Of a stretch of DNA of 64,000 nt, positions 1 to 12,300 are shown piece by piece. Numbering within the stretch: the stretch's first letter is position 1; each line of letters opens with the position of its first letter. The position numbers and the translations under genes were made by a program. The notes beneath the pieces were generated by a model that was not told the DNA's origin, made no database searches, and worked only from the letters and a program-made list of their open reading frames with translations. Source of the stretch: Takakia lepidozioides. Taxonomy: Eukaryota; Streptophyta; Takakiopsida; Takakiales; Takakiaceae. The stretch is taken from NCBI GenBank assembly GCA_030704615.1, contig CM060732.1, positions 57,145,053 to 57,209,052 of the forward strand. The letters are read 5' to 3'.

Positions 1-559
1 ATCCCATCATGATAAATGGGGAGCAGTTTCAGCTCATTTGGAAATCATCCTGTCACCCATTTCTACAAATTACTCTTTCCAATTTATAAATTTTGGTGTG
101 TGGGGCCCAAAAAAGGGTCCCAGTAGTAACGGTGGCATTTTCTGGATTTTCATCTGATTTCCCTCAAAATTGGCATGTACCTACAACATGTAGGTATGCA
201 CCTGATATACGGTCAGAATTTTCAAATTCCAAATTTTCCAAAAATTACAGCTATTCTCAGGCATCAGGTTTTTTACAAAAGTAAAAAATAACTATTGGGT
301 GTTTAAGGGTTAATATAACGTGTGGTATCTTTGCAATGTTTAGCAGACCACACAAAACAAAATTTCTCCATATTAATGTCCGGGGGAACAAAACACTCCA
401 ATTTCATTTTATAAACAGTATGCTTGTTAGCGCATGACCAAATCGCAACATGAAAATGATTCATAGCAAGCTTCATAAACTCTCACACGTCAGGTCGAGG
501 AATCACACAAGGTCTTTTCGGAACTCGAATTGTAACCCTCTTCTTAAACAACTCACCTC
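1..559. other. Non-genic, AT-rich
   Basis: I see no supportable gene here. The stretch is AT-rich with short chance frames only. It leads into the decayed copia reverse transcriptase that follows and may belong to the same dead retroelement. Confidence 0.4.
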
Positions 560-1040
560 CAATTGGAGGTGGCCGGTAGCATAAAAATCCATTGACATAT
601 ATTCTCTTTCTCTTTTACAGCAAATCCCTATGGCTAGTCCATGTATATTTCTTCCATAAGATCTCTATTGAAAAAGGTTATATATACATCCATCTTACGT
701 ACCTCAAAATTTTCAACTGTAGCATTTAATGCAAGAATTACTCGAATTGACTCCATTCATGTAACATGAGAGAAGGTTTCATTGTAAGTAATACCTTGAA
801 CATATGAAAACCTCTTTGCCACCAAACGAGCTTTGTGTCTTGCTTCAGAACCATCTGCATTGTACCTAACTCTGAAAATCCATTTTATAACCACCATGCT
901 CTCGTCTTGGCGAATAACAAGACTTGCAGTCTTGTTATCTTGAAGAGACTGAAACTACATGCCATAGCTTTCTTCCAGTGTGAAGAATTCTCACTCATCA
1001 ATGCATCTAAAACACTTTAAGGTTCATCACTGTCAATATA
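560..1040 (-). mobile_element. Decayed Ty1/copia retrotransposon, reverse transcriptase region
   Basis: Translating the minus strand by eye gives successive copia-type reverse transcriptase blocks. A stretch resembling YNADGS..ARHKARLVAK lies around 800-880, then a block ending in ESIRVILALNAT, then VRKMDV and EEIYMD around 660-720. These match the order of the N-terminal RT region of Ty1/copia polyproteins (established family knowledge). Several in-frame stops interrupt the reading, so it is dead. I saw no integrase, RNase H or LTRs nearby, so this is an isolated fragment rather than a full element. Confidence 0.7.
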
Positions 1041-1059
1041 GTGCAAAGAGAAACAGGGT

Positions 1060-1760
1060 TTTACGATTGGGTTTCATGACTACTATTTTTGAGTCAAAAG
1101 TCCCTCATGACTAATAATCGTAAATATTGCGTCATAGGGCCATGGGAGTCATATGTAGCTAATAGTCATATATCCCATGACTAGCTTCAAGACAAGTGAT
1201 GTGTCATCTGAGTGGGTTGAGTAGAGGATGACGTGTGGTTATATATACTAACGTGGTGACGACCATATACATCCCCGCGTGGAGGACATGCAGCAAGGGT
1301 GCCTACTTAACATAGTCCACATGAAATGGAAACACATAATCTATAGTCATGGTTATGTTTGGTTCATATGACTAGGTGAGCAAACCCCTTGCTAAGTGAC
1401 ACATGTGCACATGAAATGGAAACATTTGTATTGTAGTCTTGCTTACTGTAGGATCATAACTCCATGAAAGAAATTCTATCGGTACACGTGGGCAATGTAT
1501 GAGCAAATATGTTTAGGATTGGTGTAATGACACGTGGAGATTTGGCAGCTTGACTTGTAGACGTACATATGACTAGAGTTCGATGTATACATGACTGCAA
1601 ACTATTTGAATGTGAATGCGACATGTGCTCAAATGCGTATCATACGATGCAGTCATGTATATGACTATTGGAATCGACGCTTGTTGCTTCAACACTGCAT
1701 TCAGTATTTTAAATTATAATAGGGAAGGACAGTGTTTAAATTGGTCATGTACATGACTCA
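1060..1760. repeat. Repeat-like tract with many TCATGAC / GTCAT words
   Basis: The hexamer-like word CATGAC and its complement GTCAT recur many times over 700 bp. A longer word, CATGAAATGGAAACA, occurs twice (about 1319 and 1410). No coding frame is evident. The tract looks like a non-autonomous repeat or satellite-derived segment, but I could not define its ends. Confidence 0.35.
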
Positions 1761-2830
1761 ATGACTAAGAACTGAAATCAATATTATACGGGGCAGAGTA
1801 ACAAACAGTATCCGCCCTACAGTCACTTGGAACATGCAAACAAAGACATTGAAGATAAGAAAACACATCATATAACATCAACCAATATATAAACATGACA
1901 ATACAAATAAGGTGGGCACATCATCATTCTAATGTAGCCCTATGCTGCCTACAAGTACTCCTTGTAAACTTACACTATGGACCCTCATCTTGCCATCCTG
2001 TCTACTTTCAGTTGTTTGTGATTTTAAAGAGTCAGGGTGTCTACAATATCTCTCAATTCCTTAAGTGCAGGTTTTATAGCAGTGCTGAAGAAGGGCAAAG
2101 AAGCATTTCTAATGACAACTTCTTGAATAAATACAACTACGTATCTTTTTGGCACAACAGAGTACTCGTCGCAGAACTTGATCCCTGTTAAACCAACGAC
2201 AAATCCATCTCCAGCCTTGGACTTTGATGCTGTCTGTATAAATCAGATTCTCTCCTACAGTGAACTACCATCTCTTCCAAACCACATATATAAATGTCAA
2301 AGTGTCCTCATAAATGCAAAAAATGATACAAGGAGCAAACATGAGTGCTGTCAGTTTCGCACGCGCGCATTAAACTTGTTGGCTAAGCGTAGTCTCTTTG
2401 GTGCTTTATAAGAATTGATACAACACAGAAAAAGGATGGAAAATTCAGCAGGGAAAACCTACCCAATGTTGTACTTTATCTTGAGAAGTTTTCGAATGTT
2501 TCCTAGTATCAGGCTCTAGGGCTGCGTTTGCTTTAATGGACTGATGTTTGCTACCTAGACATAAGCGCACTGAGGGGGTGGTTCCATGTAGACCTTTCCA
2601 TTTAACCCCCCTTAAATCATGGCACCAATTGCCATGTATAATTAGATTAAGTTTAGAATGAAATTGTCGAAATTCATTCTCTGTGGTAACATTTCTCTAA
2701 CTTTGGATAAAAATAAATAACATTCTACAAGGCTGCAAGGAAAAGACAACCGAGGTGCCGCAAAACTCGATCATCCCTTGTTGCCCCTTAGCAAGGGCCG
2801 ATTATGCTATTTAAATGAGAGAATATGTTA
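1761..2830. other. Non-genic
   Basis: Two frames of 98 and 77 codons (1895-2191 and 2178-2411, +) are open but carry no recognisable domain or coding-like composition. I do not call them genes. Nothing else is identified. Confidence 0.4.
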
Positions 2831-2833
2831 GCG

Positions 2834-2863
2834 CCTCTTTAATCCTCTTTAATCCTCTTTAAT
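2834..2863. repeat. Minisatellite, three copies of a 10 bp unit
   Basis: The unit CCTCTTTAAT is repeated three times without change and is followed by a partial fourth copy. Confidence 0.9.
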
Positions 2864-2869
2864 CCTATG

Positions 2870-4680
2870 CGATTCAAGCAGGAGCAACCCTACCTTCTTA
2901 GGCGATATTCAGCCTAAAAGCACCCAAAAAAAGGGGATGCGACACCCCTTTGTAAAAAACAGGGGCCTGGGAAAAAAAACAAAAAAAAACAGAAAGTGTC
3001 CATTCTTGGCTGGGAGGTGCCAAAAAGCACCATGGGAACTAGCCTTTTCCCCGCTGGGAAGTGAGTTCCCTTGCGCCCTAAATCTGGTGGTTGGCGCCCC
3101 ATCGTACCAAAAACTTCCACGATCTCGCCACTTGCACTTATGAGGGCCGTCCGATCTCCAGGGTTTGGCGGACTGGAGGGGGCAGGCCGTCACCATCGCA
3201 CGCTGTCCCCCATTGGACTATGGTGCCTGAAATGTTACGTTGACGTTTCATCATAGCCAGTTGATCTCACCAATACATGGGCTACATAGCCACCTATTTC
3301 CAGATGTGTGTCGCCCGTGCAATATATACATGTAAATCGCCATATTGTACAGTAGCTCAGCAAACATGTAGCCGCCACCTTTGCACTTCACCCCACCACT
3401 TTGTACCCACCTCCACGCCTACACAGAAATGAAAACAAAAGGGTAGGGGCGCTTTGAGGGCCCATGGGACCTGACACTTATATTTTTGGGACAAAAGAGT
3501 ACAGAATCCGACTTATGACGGGATTGTGGGTTCAAATTCGCGCTTTTGGACAGAATGGATGTGGACATGCATGGAACAAGATAATGAAACCTGGACCTAT
3601 CTGAGACTATTGTGCAATGTATAGTGAGATGCACAAACTTGCGAACGGTGCATTGCACTTAGTCCGGTGTACCAAAGGTTTTGATTTATTTGCGATGGAT
3701 GCGTGAAGTTCTTGTCTTCTCAACCTAATTATTGAATTTAACAATGAGTTAGACGTACAAATCTAAGGACCAACTGTAATGCTCATAGTGCTTGTTGTTG
3801 TTTTATGGGTGAATGGGGACAGAATCCCACCATACCGATGTTCCTAAAATATGTTATATACATATATATATTTGGGGAAGGTGAATACGAGGGATACTTC
3901 CGATCCTGTTCTTTTAGAGTAAAACCTTCTATCCATCCACCCCATTCTTTGCGAATTTGCATTTGGAGATGGACCTTGGTGTCAATTAGTTTGCAGTTAT
4001 TGGAGAATGGAGGTTTAAAACGCCCCTGAGAAAATTTATAACCAAACGCCAGTAGTTGTTTCTAGAGTTTCGGACCAGCGCTTGTTGCAGCTTTACAATG
4101 AATTCGATCTCTCCTGGTGCAGTGGGGCGTGCTCAGTTCCCACATTTCCAACTCTTGCTTTGGCTGGAAGGACAACCTCTTGGTCAAAGGTCAAGTTTCT
4201 TACTTTGCAAAATCCAAAAACATGAAATCCCCCCACCTAAGACTCTCTTGTTCCTTCAGCCCCTTCTCCAATTGTTGGTGTGGTGAATTTCTCCACAATT
4301 TGCTGGGCAGATGTACATGGTAGGCAAGGTGAATTTGATAAGGTTCAAATTTTTGCATCCTAAATGGTAGGTGTGTAGTGTGTAGCCCCAATTAACTCGC
4401 CATAGGTTACTTTTACGGGGGCTGAAATTTGCCCAACGGCGGGCTAAAGGAAAAGAAAAAGAAAAAGAAAAGAAATGCCAGCATACACAAAGATTTTGGT
4501 ATTTTCCACCAGAAATAAAGCTCTAGTCCATTATCGGGCCTTTGCCAACTTACTTTGACATTATTGTGGACAAACCTTCCGGACTGAATGTTGATGAAAA
4601 CGATGGTAAAGTGCTCAACATCTTTCCGGTCAGAGCACAGATGTGGGTGAGACTCTTCACAGCCCAAGTTACAAGGACAC
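2870..4680. other. Non-genic
   Basis: Short overlapping frames on both strands (2909-3256, 3805-4323) have no recognisable domain. There is a purine-rich run of A and G around 4446-4475. I see no supportable gene. Confidence 0.4.
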
Positions 4681-4689
4681 AATTATAAG

Positions 4690-4735
4690 GCACACTCTGC
4701 CACTGAGCTAATATGCCATTCCACCATTCCGGAGT
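4690..4735 (-). repeat. tRNA-derived SINE head (A box) fragment
   Basis: The minus strand reads TTAGCTCAGTGGCAGAGTG, an excellent RNA polymerase III A box like that of tRNAs. No matching B box follows at tRNA spacing, so this is a SINE or tRNA relic, not a tRNA gene. Confidence 0.45.
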
Positions 4736-4879
4736 GAAGTGGGTAAAATGAGGAATTCATTTTAGCGCATTGTACGTCGCATTCCCCACATGGGCACCTC
4801 ACATACCGTACTTGGAGCGACCCTTAGGAAAACGGGCCTGCTATTGGCTTAGCAGGCTTAATTGTAGCGAGAGGAGAAA

Positions 4880-5030
4880 ATAACCTCTTTCATAGTACCC
4901 TTCCCATGAGGCGCCCAACACAAGGCTCTAGCCACACCTGACAAGGTAGCAGGATTTGAACCCAGAATCACCTGGGTGGCTCAAAAACCTGGGCTGTACT
5001 GTATTGTTTCCCACATTATGGGGAACTAGC
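4880..5030 (-). repeat. SINE-like fragment with B box
   Basis: The minus strand contains GGGTTCAAATCCTGCTACC, a pol III B box followed by a stretch resembling the element at 35.62-35.80 kb, including TCAAATCCTGCTAC and TTGTCA. The A box is absent here. The two copies imply a dispersed tRNA-derived family. Confidence 0.45.
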
Positions 5031-5107
5031 AGTTTGTCTTAAATGTGTCAACGTGGCCAAAGTGTGGCCCAGCGCATAAAAATAGTCATGATGTTGAAAA
5101 CAAGGGT

Positions 5108-5345
5108 CAACGTGAAGACCCGGCTAATATTTGTGAGTCAGGGAGGATGGCACGAGGCGAGGATGGACCCGTACGCCGCGTAAGGACGCACTTTATGAAG
5201 TGAAATCTTGTGAGCCGTCCGATCAAGAGAATCTCAGCCATTAAAGTGAAAAATCCCTGTTTCCTTACATAGGGTGGGGTCGGGGCTTCCTGAAACTCTG
5301 GTCCTAAAAGGCAGTGGGCTACCGCCTCGTGCCGGGCCCGCAATG
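5108..5345. repeat. GC-rich dispersed repeat, copy 1
   Basis: This shares an ordered series of words with 6870-7195: GAAGACCCGGC / GTAAAGACCCGGC, GAGGATGGC, ACGCCGC.TAAGG, CCGTC.GATC.AGA, AATCC.TGTTTC.TTAC and GGGGC.TTCCTGAAA. The shared order over more than 200 bp shows common origin. No coding content is recognised. Confidence 0.65.
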
Positions 5346-6099
5346 CCGCATTTTAGGATGGCCCCCGCCTAACTACCCTAACTAATCCAGCCAACTGGTA
5401 TCCCACTAAACGCAAACTGCAGTTAGTAGCAGCTTGGTTAGGAGAAGTTATTTGGTTCAGTAAAATTAACTAACCTTGTTCCGATTACTACTTAGACAGT
5501 GTGTTTTTCTTCATATTTCTAAAATCGCTGGCGGGGCCACCTGTGAATTCTACCCGGTGCCCATGTGGCGAGAATATCGAGGTACCATAGTTAGAAAAGT
5601 GGCTATATTATAGGTGTCACGTTTTAACCGGTCCACGTCGGCAAGATTAGGCCCCTGAAATTTATCTGCTACTGCTTTTTGGCAGATTTTATCCCCCATA
5701 ATTCCTTTGTACAAGTAGCTGACGTAGTTTCCAGGTCGAAATTTGGCGATTTTTCGCCAGAAAGAAAAACACTGCTACTAGATGTGGCTCTTATTGATAC
5801 TCCTAATTTCCCCAAATAAAAGAAGAAAGAAATTTTTGTTCATAGGCTACGACACTAAATTTGTTAAAAACGCCCCTCAACACGCGTATAATAGTGGGCT
5901 AAATTTGGCCACCCATCATCCCAATGCTGAATTGTGACAAATATGAACCCCTGGTACATGCCCTTCGCCAACACGGATGGAACACAGCTCCCTTGACCAT
6001 TACTACTTGCTGGTGTTAGAGGAGCCGCACATAACCACAACGTCCACATCTTACCCCCTAAACACATCACCCTCCTTCAATGCTATTGCACGGTGTGAC

Positions 6100-6250
6100 A
6101 ATTCTGGTTTCTTTGGAGCCCAAGAGTCCGGTAGAGGGACCGGCATAATTAAGAGCCACTTTGCCTTGCTGCTACTGTCCCTTTGGGGGGCGGCCCCTCT
6201 CCATAGAGCCCACTTCTGAAAAGGGGCAGTAACTCACCCGGATGGGAAAG
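6100..6250 (+). repeat. SINE-like repeat, related to 17.16-17.40 kb
   Basis: This shares GAGCCACTTTGCCTTGC and its flanking words (ACCGG.A.TAA.TAA upstream, GCTA downstream) with the tRNA-headed element at 17.16 kb. It is probably the body of the same SINE family without its tRNA head. Confidence 0.45.
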
Positions 6251-6869
6251 AGGCTCTTAGCCCTAGCTCCGCTGGAGTCATATATATATTGGATTTTTCT
6301 CCCAAAGTTAGCACACATGTCAGCGTCAATGGGGGATTGTGAACCAAAAACACAAAATAAATAAGAGATAATCTATCCCTAATATATACCTATCTTCATT
6401 AGACAGAATCTTATTAGAAAAAAAAATTGCTTGAAGCTTTGAAACACTCTCCTTCATGGGGCCAACCACATTGTCACATCTGAGAACATTAAGAGCTTAT
6501 GTGGCTTATCATGTAGGTTTTGCCAATGGATTATGTTAGGAAGTGCCACTGTCGATTTGGTATGCAGATTCTGCATACCAAATTGGTAATGGCCATGGAA
6601 TGCAAAGCGAATGCTGAGATCTAGAGCTTCCCTGGCGGCCTAGGGCTGATTCTCCCGGGCGCGACCAACCCTTGGGTCACCCAAGGCGGGCTTGCCTCAC
6701 ATAGGCAGCCGTTATCCAGTAAAGAAGGTCCCGATCAAACAAAATTGACCACAAGAACATAGAACAGATTGAAAAGGAGGCGGCCCAGTGTGTGCTGTAA
6801 GTGCCAGAATCGCCAAGATGGAAACTATTGCGTCTAATGGAGCCAGCGTACACAAATGACAAATGGACG

Positions 6870-7195
6870 TAAAGACCCGGCCAGGATTTTTTAGTTAGAG
6901 AGGATGGCGCCTTAGGCGAAGGACTTTTCACGTCGGGTGAGCATGGCACCTTACGCCGCATAAGGTTCCTCCTCTCCTCGAAAGGAAGGCACCTCACGTC
7001 GCCGCATAAGGTTCCTGCTATTGTGAACCGTCAGATCGAGATGATTCCAGCCATCCATGGTTAAAAAATCCTGTCTGTTTCTTTACGCCGGGTAAGGCCC
7101 TAGGATGGGGCCTTCCTGAAATAAGGGCCCGCCACGAAAATCCCGCCTGTTTCTTTACGCCCAGTAAGGCCCTCAGATGGGGCCTTACCATATAC
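6870..7195. repeat. GC-rich dispersed repeat, copy 2, with internal duplication
   Basis: This is the second copy of the family at 5108-5345. Inside it a block of about 55 bp is tandemly repeated: CTGTTTCTTTACGC followed by TAAGGCCCT and GATGGGGCCTT appears twice (about 7070-7125 and 7140-7190). No coding content is recognised. Confidence 0.65.
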
Positions 7196-7199
7196 TTTG

Positions 7200-8511
7200 G
7201 CCTATGTGTGCGCACTTACGTTACTAACTATGCGGGTAAGCACAACCTGATATGTGTTGTAACACAATCTTATCTTTACGAAAAAAAATGTTATCATAAC
7301 GAACTGGCTCTTGGCCAAACTTGCATTGTTTCCATCTACTCGGGAAAGGGGGAGAGAGAGAAGACTCCGGTCCTCCAGTCGAAGTCAGCGTTTCGGAACT
7401 AGGTAACTCAGTCTAGACCAGAAATAATCTGCCCGCATAATTCTCAGGTAACTTAGTTGGGATCATTGATTAAAAATGATATTGTTTTTGTCAAACAGTA
7501 CTAACCTGTAGTGGTTGAAGGATGCTTGTTACTACATTACACAAAAAATACATCTTTGTCTAGTGATTACATAATCTAACTCTTGGACTTTAACCTCCAA
7601 GTTGTGTCCAAGGGGTACGCCAAACAAAGGTTTTTGAGAATAAACCATCCCAGCCTACAGGGCTCTAAAACTAATGGCTAGAATTAGGAGCTTATGTAAA
7701 ATCACCATTTTGTTGTCCTCTTATCATGGTAAATCAAGTTACACCAACTTCATAACATGAAAGAATGACGTGGCCTTGGTGAAACCTATTTACATATCTG
7801 TAATATAAAATTTACTTTTTTTATATTTTTATATTTTAAAATTTGGTAAAAAAAAGGGTCTGTATGAGTTTCAGACTGCGAATGTGACCCGAGATTTGCC
7901 AGGTTGCAATTTGAACAGAATTACGAAAAGGAAGGAACGATTTAAAAATCTAGACCAAGTTTTCGGTGTTCTCGATGGTCGGATTCCGATCCGACGATTC
8001 AGGAGCGTCGATGGTGGGCCAGAAGAGCCGTCTCTGCCGATGCGAGGGAGTTGATAAGAGGGGCGGGCATGGTGGGTCGGTCCACTGCGACGGCGATCCC
8101 TCACGGCAGCGTGGAAGGGATCAGCCCCATGGGTAAGTAGATCTGTCAGCCTTTTGAGCACGCGCTCTTGTGCAATCATGCCTGCATTCTTATCATTGTT
8201 TTCTTCCGCAATAGTCAGCAACACCTTGTCTTGATCCCTCTGTCTTCTTCTTTCTGCCACTGCTTTCTGACAACTATAGTTGCATATACATGTGCAACTG
8301 TCTCGTTGTCTCTCGAAGTACATATGCATAGATCCCTGGTTCTCAAGGCGGGTTTGAACCAGTGAGAACCTGGTTTGAACTCTGAACTTACACATAGACG
8401 TGATCCGTGACGGTTGCAGGACTGTGAGGCAGGAGAAGTTGATCGGGAAACTGAGTTGGGAGATTAGTGCCACTGTCAGAGCAGTCACAGTTTTGAGGCA
8501 CTTGTACAATA
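7200..8511. other. Non-genic / 5' region of the next gene
   Basis: This is AT-rich up to about 7860 and then GC-richer towards the gene at 8512, as expected for a promoter plus 5' leader. A 238-codon open frame lies antisense here (8587-7871) but shows no domain. Confidence 0.4.
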
Positions 8512-9396
8512 ATGGCAGAGAGGAGCAGGCGACACCATAGGCCGGGGTCTTTCGACATGTCTGGACGGTTCGATGACCATCGCTCAAGCGAGGTGCCGGC
8601 CCCCACGTTTCTGGGTCGGTCCATCTCTGTGGGAGTCTCCAGCTTTGGGCGCGAGCTCTTTCCCATGTTTAGAAGGCAGAACTCAGCTATGGGTGGCAAT
8701 CGAGAGGATGGCGGGCGCTTCGCTCGTGAATCCTACATGCTATCAAGAGGGGAGTCGGCCTCCTCCAACCTTTTGGGTATGGGTGCAGGCGCTTCCTTTG
8801 GCCAATTTGATGGGGATCAATCAAAGGCCAGGCGACCCCCGAGGTCCAGATCATGGAGGGAACCATTGTCCGTTTGGCAGTCTTTTGGCAGCCGGAGGGC
8901 AGGTCCTTCGAAATGGAAGGTGGAGATACATGCTGGGGAGGTAAAAAAAGGGCCAGGTCCCAGAGATCGGGTAAGGCAGGGTGGGCTTTGGGAGGTTGGT
9001 GAAAATGCGGAGTACAAGCCTCCCATTTGGAAGAAGCTATTGAGAAAGCTAAGGGCCCACACTAAGCACGTCCATCCAACGCCGGTACGCGAGTGTTGGA
9101 ACTATGATGCTCAAAGTTACGAGAAGAATTTTGACGATGGGGGTTGGAGGGACTCCTCAATTTATCGATCTTATTCTGAAGGTGACGACTTGGATGCTAG
9201 AGGGAGGGCCCTCCATACTGCACTCCTGCAGAAGTTTGCCTCAAGCAGATCTGGAGGATCGAGTCTAACTACCCTCACTTCATTGCCCCCTCCTTCTCCA
9301 GTCCGGCCTTCGAAGAAAAATGAGCAGTCAGTCCCTATCTGGAAGAGGCGTTCCGTGGTGCCTCCATTGCATCTGCAGCTCGAAAAAGCCAAGTAA
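8512..9396 (+). CDS. Small basic plant-specific protein, function unknown
   Basis: A single ATG-started exon of 294 codons, basic and rich in Ser and Arg. The N-terminal half has short Ser/Arg-rich stretches such as RSRSWREPLSVW. The centre has a compact basic block with IWKKLLRKLRAHTK at about residues 178-191, then SYEKNFDDGG, then an acidic-serine block (SYSEGDD). A tryptophan-lysine block followed by Y..NFD is a pattern I associate with small uncharacterised angiosperm proteins of unknown role; this is family memory, not a search. No signal peptide or membrane segment is visible. The first ATG is used and is preceded by a GC-rich leader. The frame has coding-like composition throughout. 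No close neighbour suggests a function. Confidence 0.72.
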   Translation: MAERSRRHHRPGSFDMSGRFDDHRSSEVPAPTFLGRSISVGVSSFGRELFPMFRRQNSAMGGNREDGGRFARESYMLSRGESASSNLLGMGAGASFGQFDGDQSKARRPPRSRSWREPLSVWQSFGSRRAGPSKWKVEIHAGEVKKGPGPRDRVRQGGLWEVGENAEYKPPIWKKLLRKLRAHTKHVHPTPVRECWNYDAQSYEKNFDDGGWRDSSIYRSYSEGDDLDARGRALHTALLQKFASSRSGGSSLTTLTSLPPPSPVRPSKKNEQSVPIWKRRSVVPPLHLQLEKAK

Positions 9397-12300
9397 GAGT
9401 AGGGTCTTCTATCGTCATAAAGATAGTGCCCAATTCACTCACCTTACTTGTTTGTGTCTCTTCCAGTGGGGACGGGGACCTGGTTGCTTCAAGTAATTGC
9501 TGAAACGTTTCAGTATCCGAGAGTCAAGTGGTTGGACTCCGCACCTGGGGGATGAGGCAACATCATGTTGAAGAGGGGCGCCTGTAAAGTTCGGAGGAAT
9601 GTGTGTGGCCCTTAGAGTCATTGTGATGTACTGGCCCTGCGTGTTAGCCCATCCAAGATTCTGTGCGGCAGGATGTGGTCATGGGGAATGGCTACGATGG
9701 CCGTTTTGAATCTGGATCTAATTAGGATCAACCAAGGACTGAAAGCATGAGATGAAATTCCACAAGAAGCGGTTGCGGCATGTGCGATGTGGTCATGTTG
9801 CATGCCAAATATGGATCACCGTCGAGGTGTTCTTTAAGACCTCCGTCCCTTCTGTAGGTAATTTACGGTACTTATTATAGTGGTAAAACCCATAGTGAGG
9901 ATTCTTGAAGCTGTGTGCTTGTAACATAAAGGGGTTGCACCTCTGGCCTTTCTTGTTTTAGCCACTGGAAGATGCTAGAGTAATGAAAAGAAGGATCTTT
10001 TACAGATTAGTGCTGTGAAAGCTGTGGTGGACACTTGGATTTAGGATTATAGACATTTTTTAGCGACCGGGAGGTCTGGGAGTAGCCCTTTCCAATGTGT
10101 TGTACAATAGTTGACCCATTTTTTGCCATGGGTTGTTCATGCCTATGGGGCTGCCACTAATGCATGGCCTCAGGCCTGCCTTCTTTCGCACTTCTTCCTG
10201 GGAGCTGACTTTTGTGTGTTCTTTGGAGTAGTATCCTTGCTGCCAACAAGAAAGAAGACCACAGAAGGTGTAATAGTACAACAATACTTGTGGAAATTGG
10301 TGACTATCTGTGAACAGCTGTGCAATAGAAATTGTAACCCTTTGGTACAATGTTAGTACCGGGGGACCCTGGGGCTTTACCTCTAAATTGAAGTTGGCTT
10401 CTCTCTGTACCATATAAGCATCAAACTAAACTATTGAATCACCCTGGCTTTCATACCACATGAGGGTCGCAGCCTTTCACTTTGACGTGTCCAACTGAGG
10501 GAAAAGAGATGGCTAGATGGAGGAACTGAGGGCCAAGAATTTGCCACAGCTTATGATGAGAGGGTTTTTTGCCTCATATCTCAGTAGGGCACTTTTTTTG
10601 TCTTCAGAAACTGTAACAGCTTAGGTGTCCCATGATGGCAGAAGGGGCTCAATTCTGGAAGAAAACCCTTTGATTGTGAGCTATACAAAGGGACAAGGAA
10701 TGATACTGTTGGGTGTGTAGTCCTGAGGACTTGTTGACAAGCTTGGGTATGAAGAGGAGAAGAAAAAAATTTGTTGGTGCCCCTTTGACAGCCCACAAAG
10801 GCAATGGAGGAGGAATTTTCCAGTGCAAACCAGAGCTCTGGTGGCAGGAGTGCTACAAATGAGAGGGACAATGACTCACATGGTTGCTCTTGGTATGTTT
10901 GAGAGAGTTTGTGAATATGCATTTGCATTCCCTGCCAGGGTTTCAATTAAGGTATGCTTAGCATGTCATGACATAAATTGGGCCTTCGTTGACATTGTTA
11001 ATAGATGAATGTTGATGAGGAAACATGACTTAGAGATTTGTCCAGTTTTCAGCAGAGCCTCCTCTTTACTTGCGGGCATTCACCACCACCTTCTCACCCT
11101 TTTCTCAACATTTTATTTGTAAAGAGCACATCCCTACAATGACCATCCAAAATTCAGTAATTGAATGAATCCCAGTGTTTCCTTTAGAATGTCACTCATG
11201 GGATGCAGCCATGACTGATAAATACACAATTATGTTGTGCACATCCATGGTGTAGGAAATGGGAGGAAGTACACGCTATACTGAATTGTAAGATTTCCCC
11301 CTTCTCCTTGCTTTCTCCATGTCTGCTGGTGGTCTGAATGTTGGATACTGTGAGGGACTCAATGGGTTATTGGTTTTGAAAATCTATGGCTTAGGGGGTC
11401 GTGATCTGTTGCCTCTCCCAATCCTGCTGTAGTACAGTTTATGTTTACTTTCCGTACCCTTACCTTCAGGTCTGCTTTGTTTACAGCTTGCAACAGGGTG
11501 CTAACATCAATCTGCACCAGTCTTGTACACCTTTCATATATCTGTTCGTTTAAGTGTTCCTTGTCCTGTTTGTATGTAGACACAGATAATCTCAGATTGG
11601 ACTCGTGGCAGTCTTCAATGGCGACTGTAGCACACACAATCCTGACACTCCCCCTGAGCTTGGAAGACTCACACCCTCAAACACTTCAACTTCGTGATCG
11701 AGGTGGAGGGATGGGATCTAGGGGATGAAATGATTGGGCAGTTGAGTTTAGATTCAGTGTTCAAGACAAGAGATGCTTAATGGCAGCTCATTGTCATGTT
11801 CGTGCTGCTGGCAGGCCAGCTTTTGTCTCTATGAAGGTCCCATTATCTAATTGTTTTTCAGGGGCCTTATTGACGGTCCTTTCAAATTGATGCTCTGTAA
11901 TAAGGACAATTTGGGGTTATGAACACTGTATTTTTCACAGGATTCTCTTCTTTGGATTGAAGGATCGCACTGGACATGCAGCAGACATTGTGCACTCCTT
12001 CCGCTTGCTTCCTTTCTGGTAGCGGTGTTATGCAATTCCATAGCAAAAACCTGGTGGTCCACTTTTATAATCCCTCCCCTGGTCCTCTGTCTGACTGCAA
12101 CACTCCATTCAAATCAAATGGGAAATGAAACCCTGTTAGTACACAGTTGAAAGCGCTAGGGAAGAATTGTTATTGCGTGTGCAGAAATGTTGGCATTGAC
12201 CTTGAGATGTGCATGTGGCAGTAATTCCCTGAATTTGGAATCTTAAATTCTGTTTTAGGCAGGAAGGTGGGTTTGGGCCTTGGAATCACATGTTTTGCAT

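Noticed and set aside
2909-3256. Overlapping open frames on both strands, up to 95 codons
   Set aside because: They mirror each other across strands, have no domain and sit in repeat-like GC-shifted sequence.
10060-10946. Two minus-strand frames of 117 and 121 codons as possible genes
   Set aside because: No recognisable domain, no splice context and no coding-like composition compared with the real exons.
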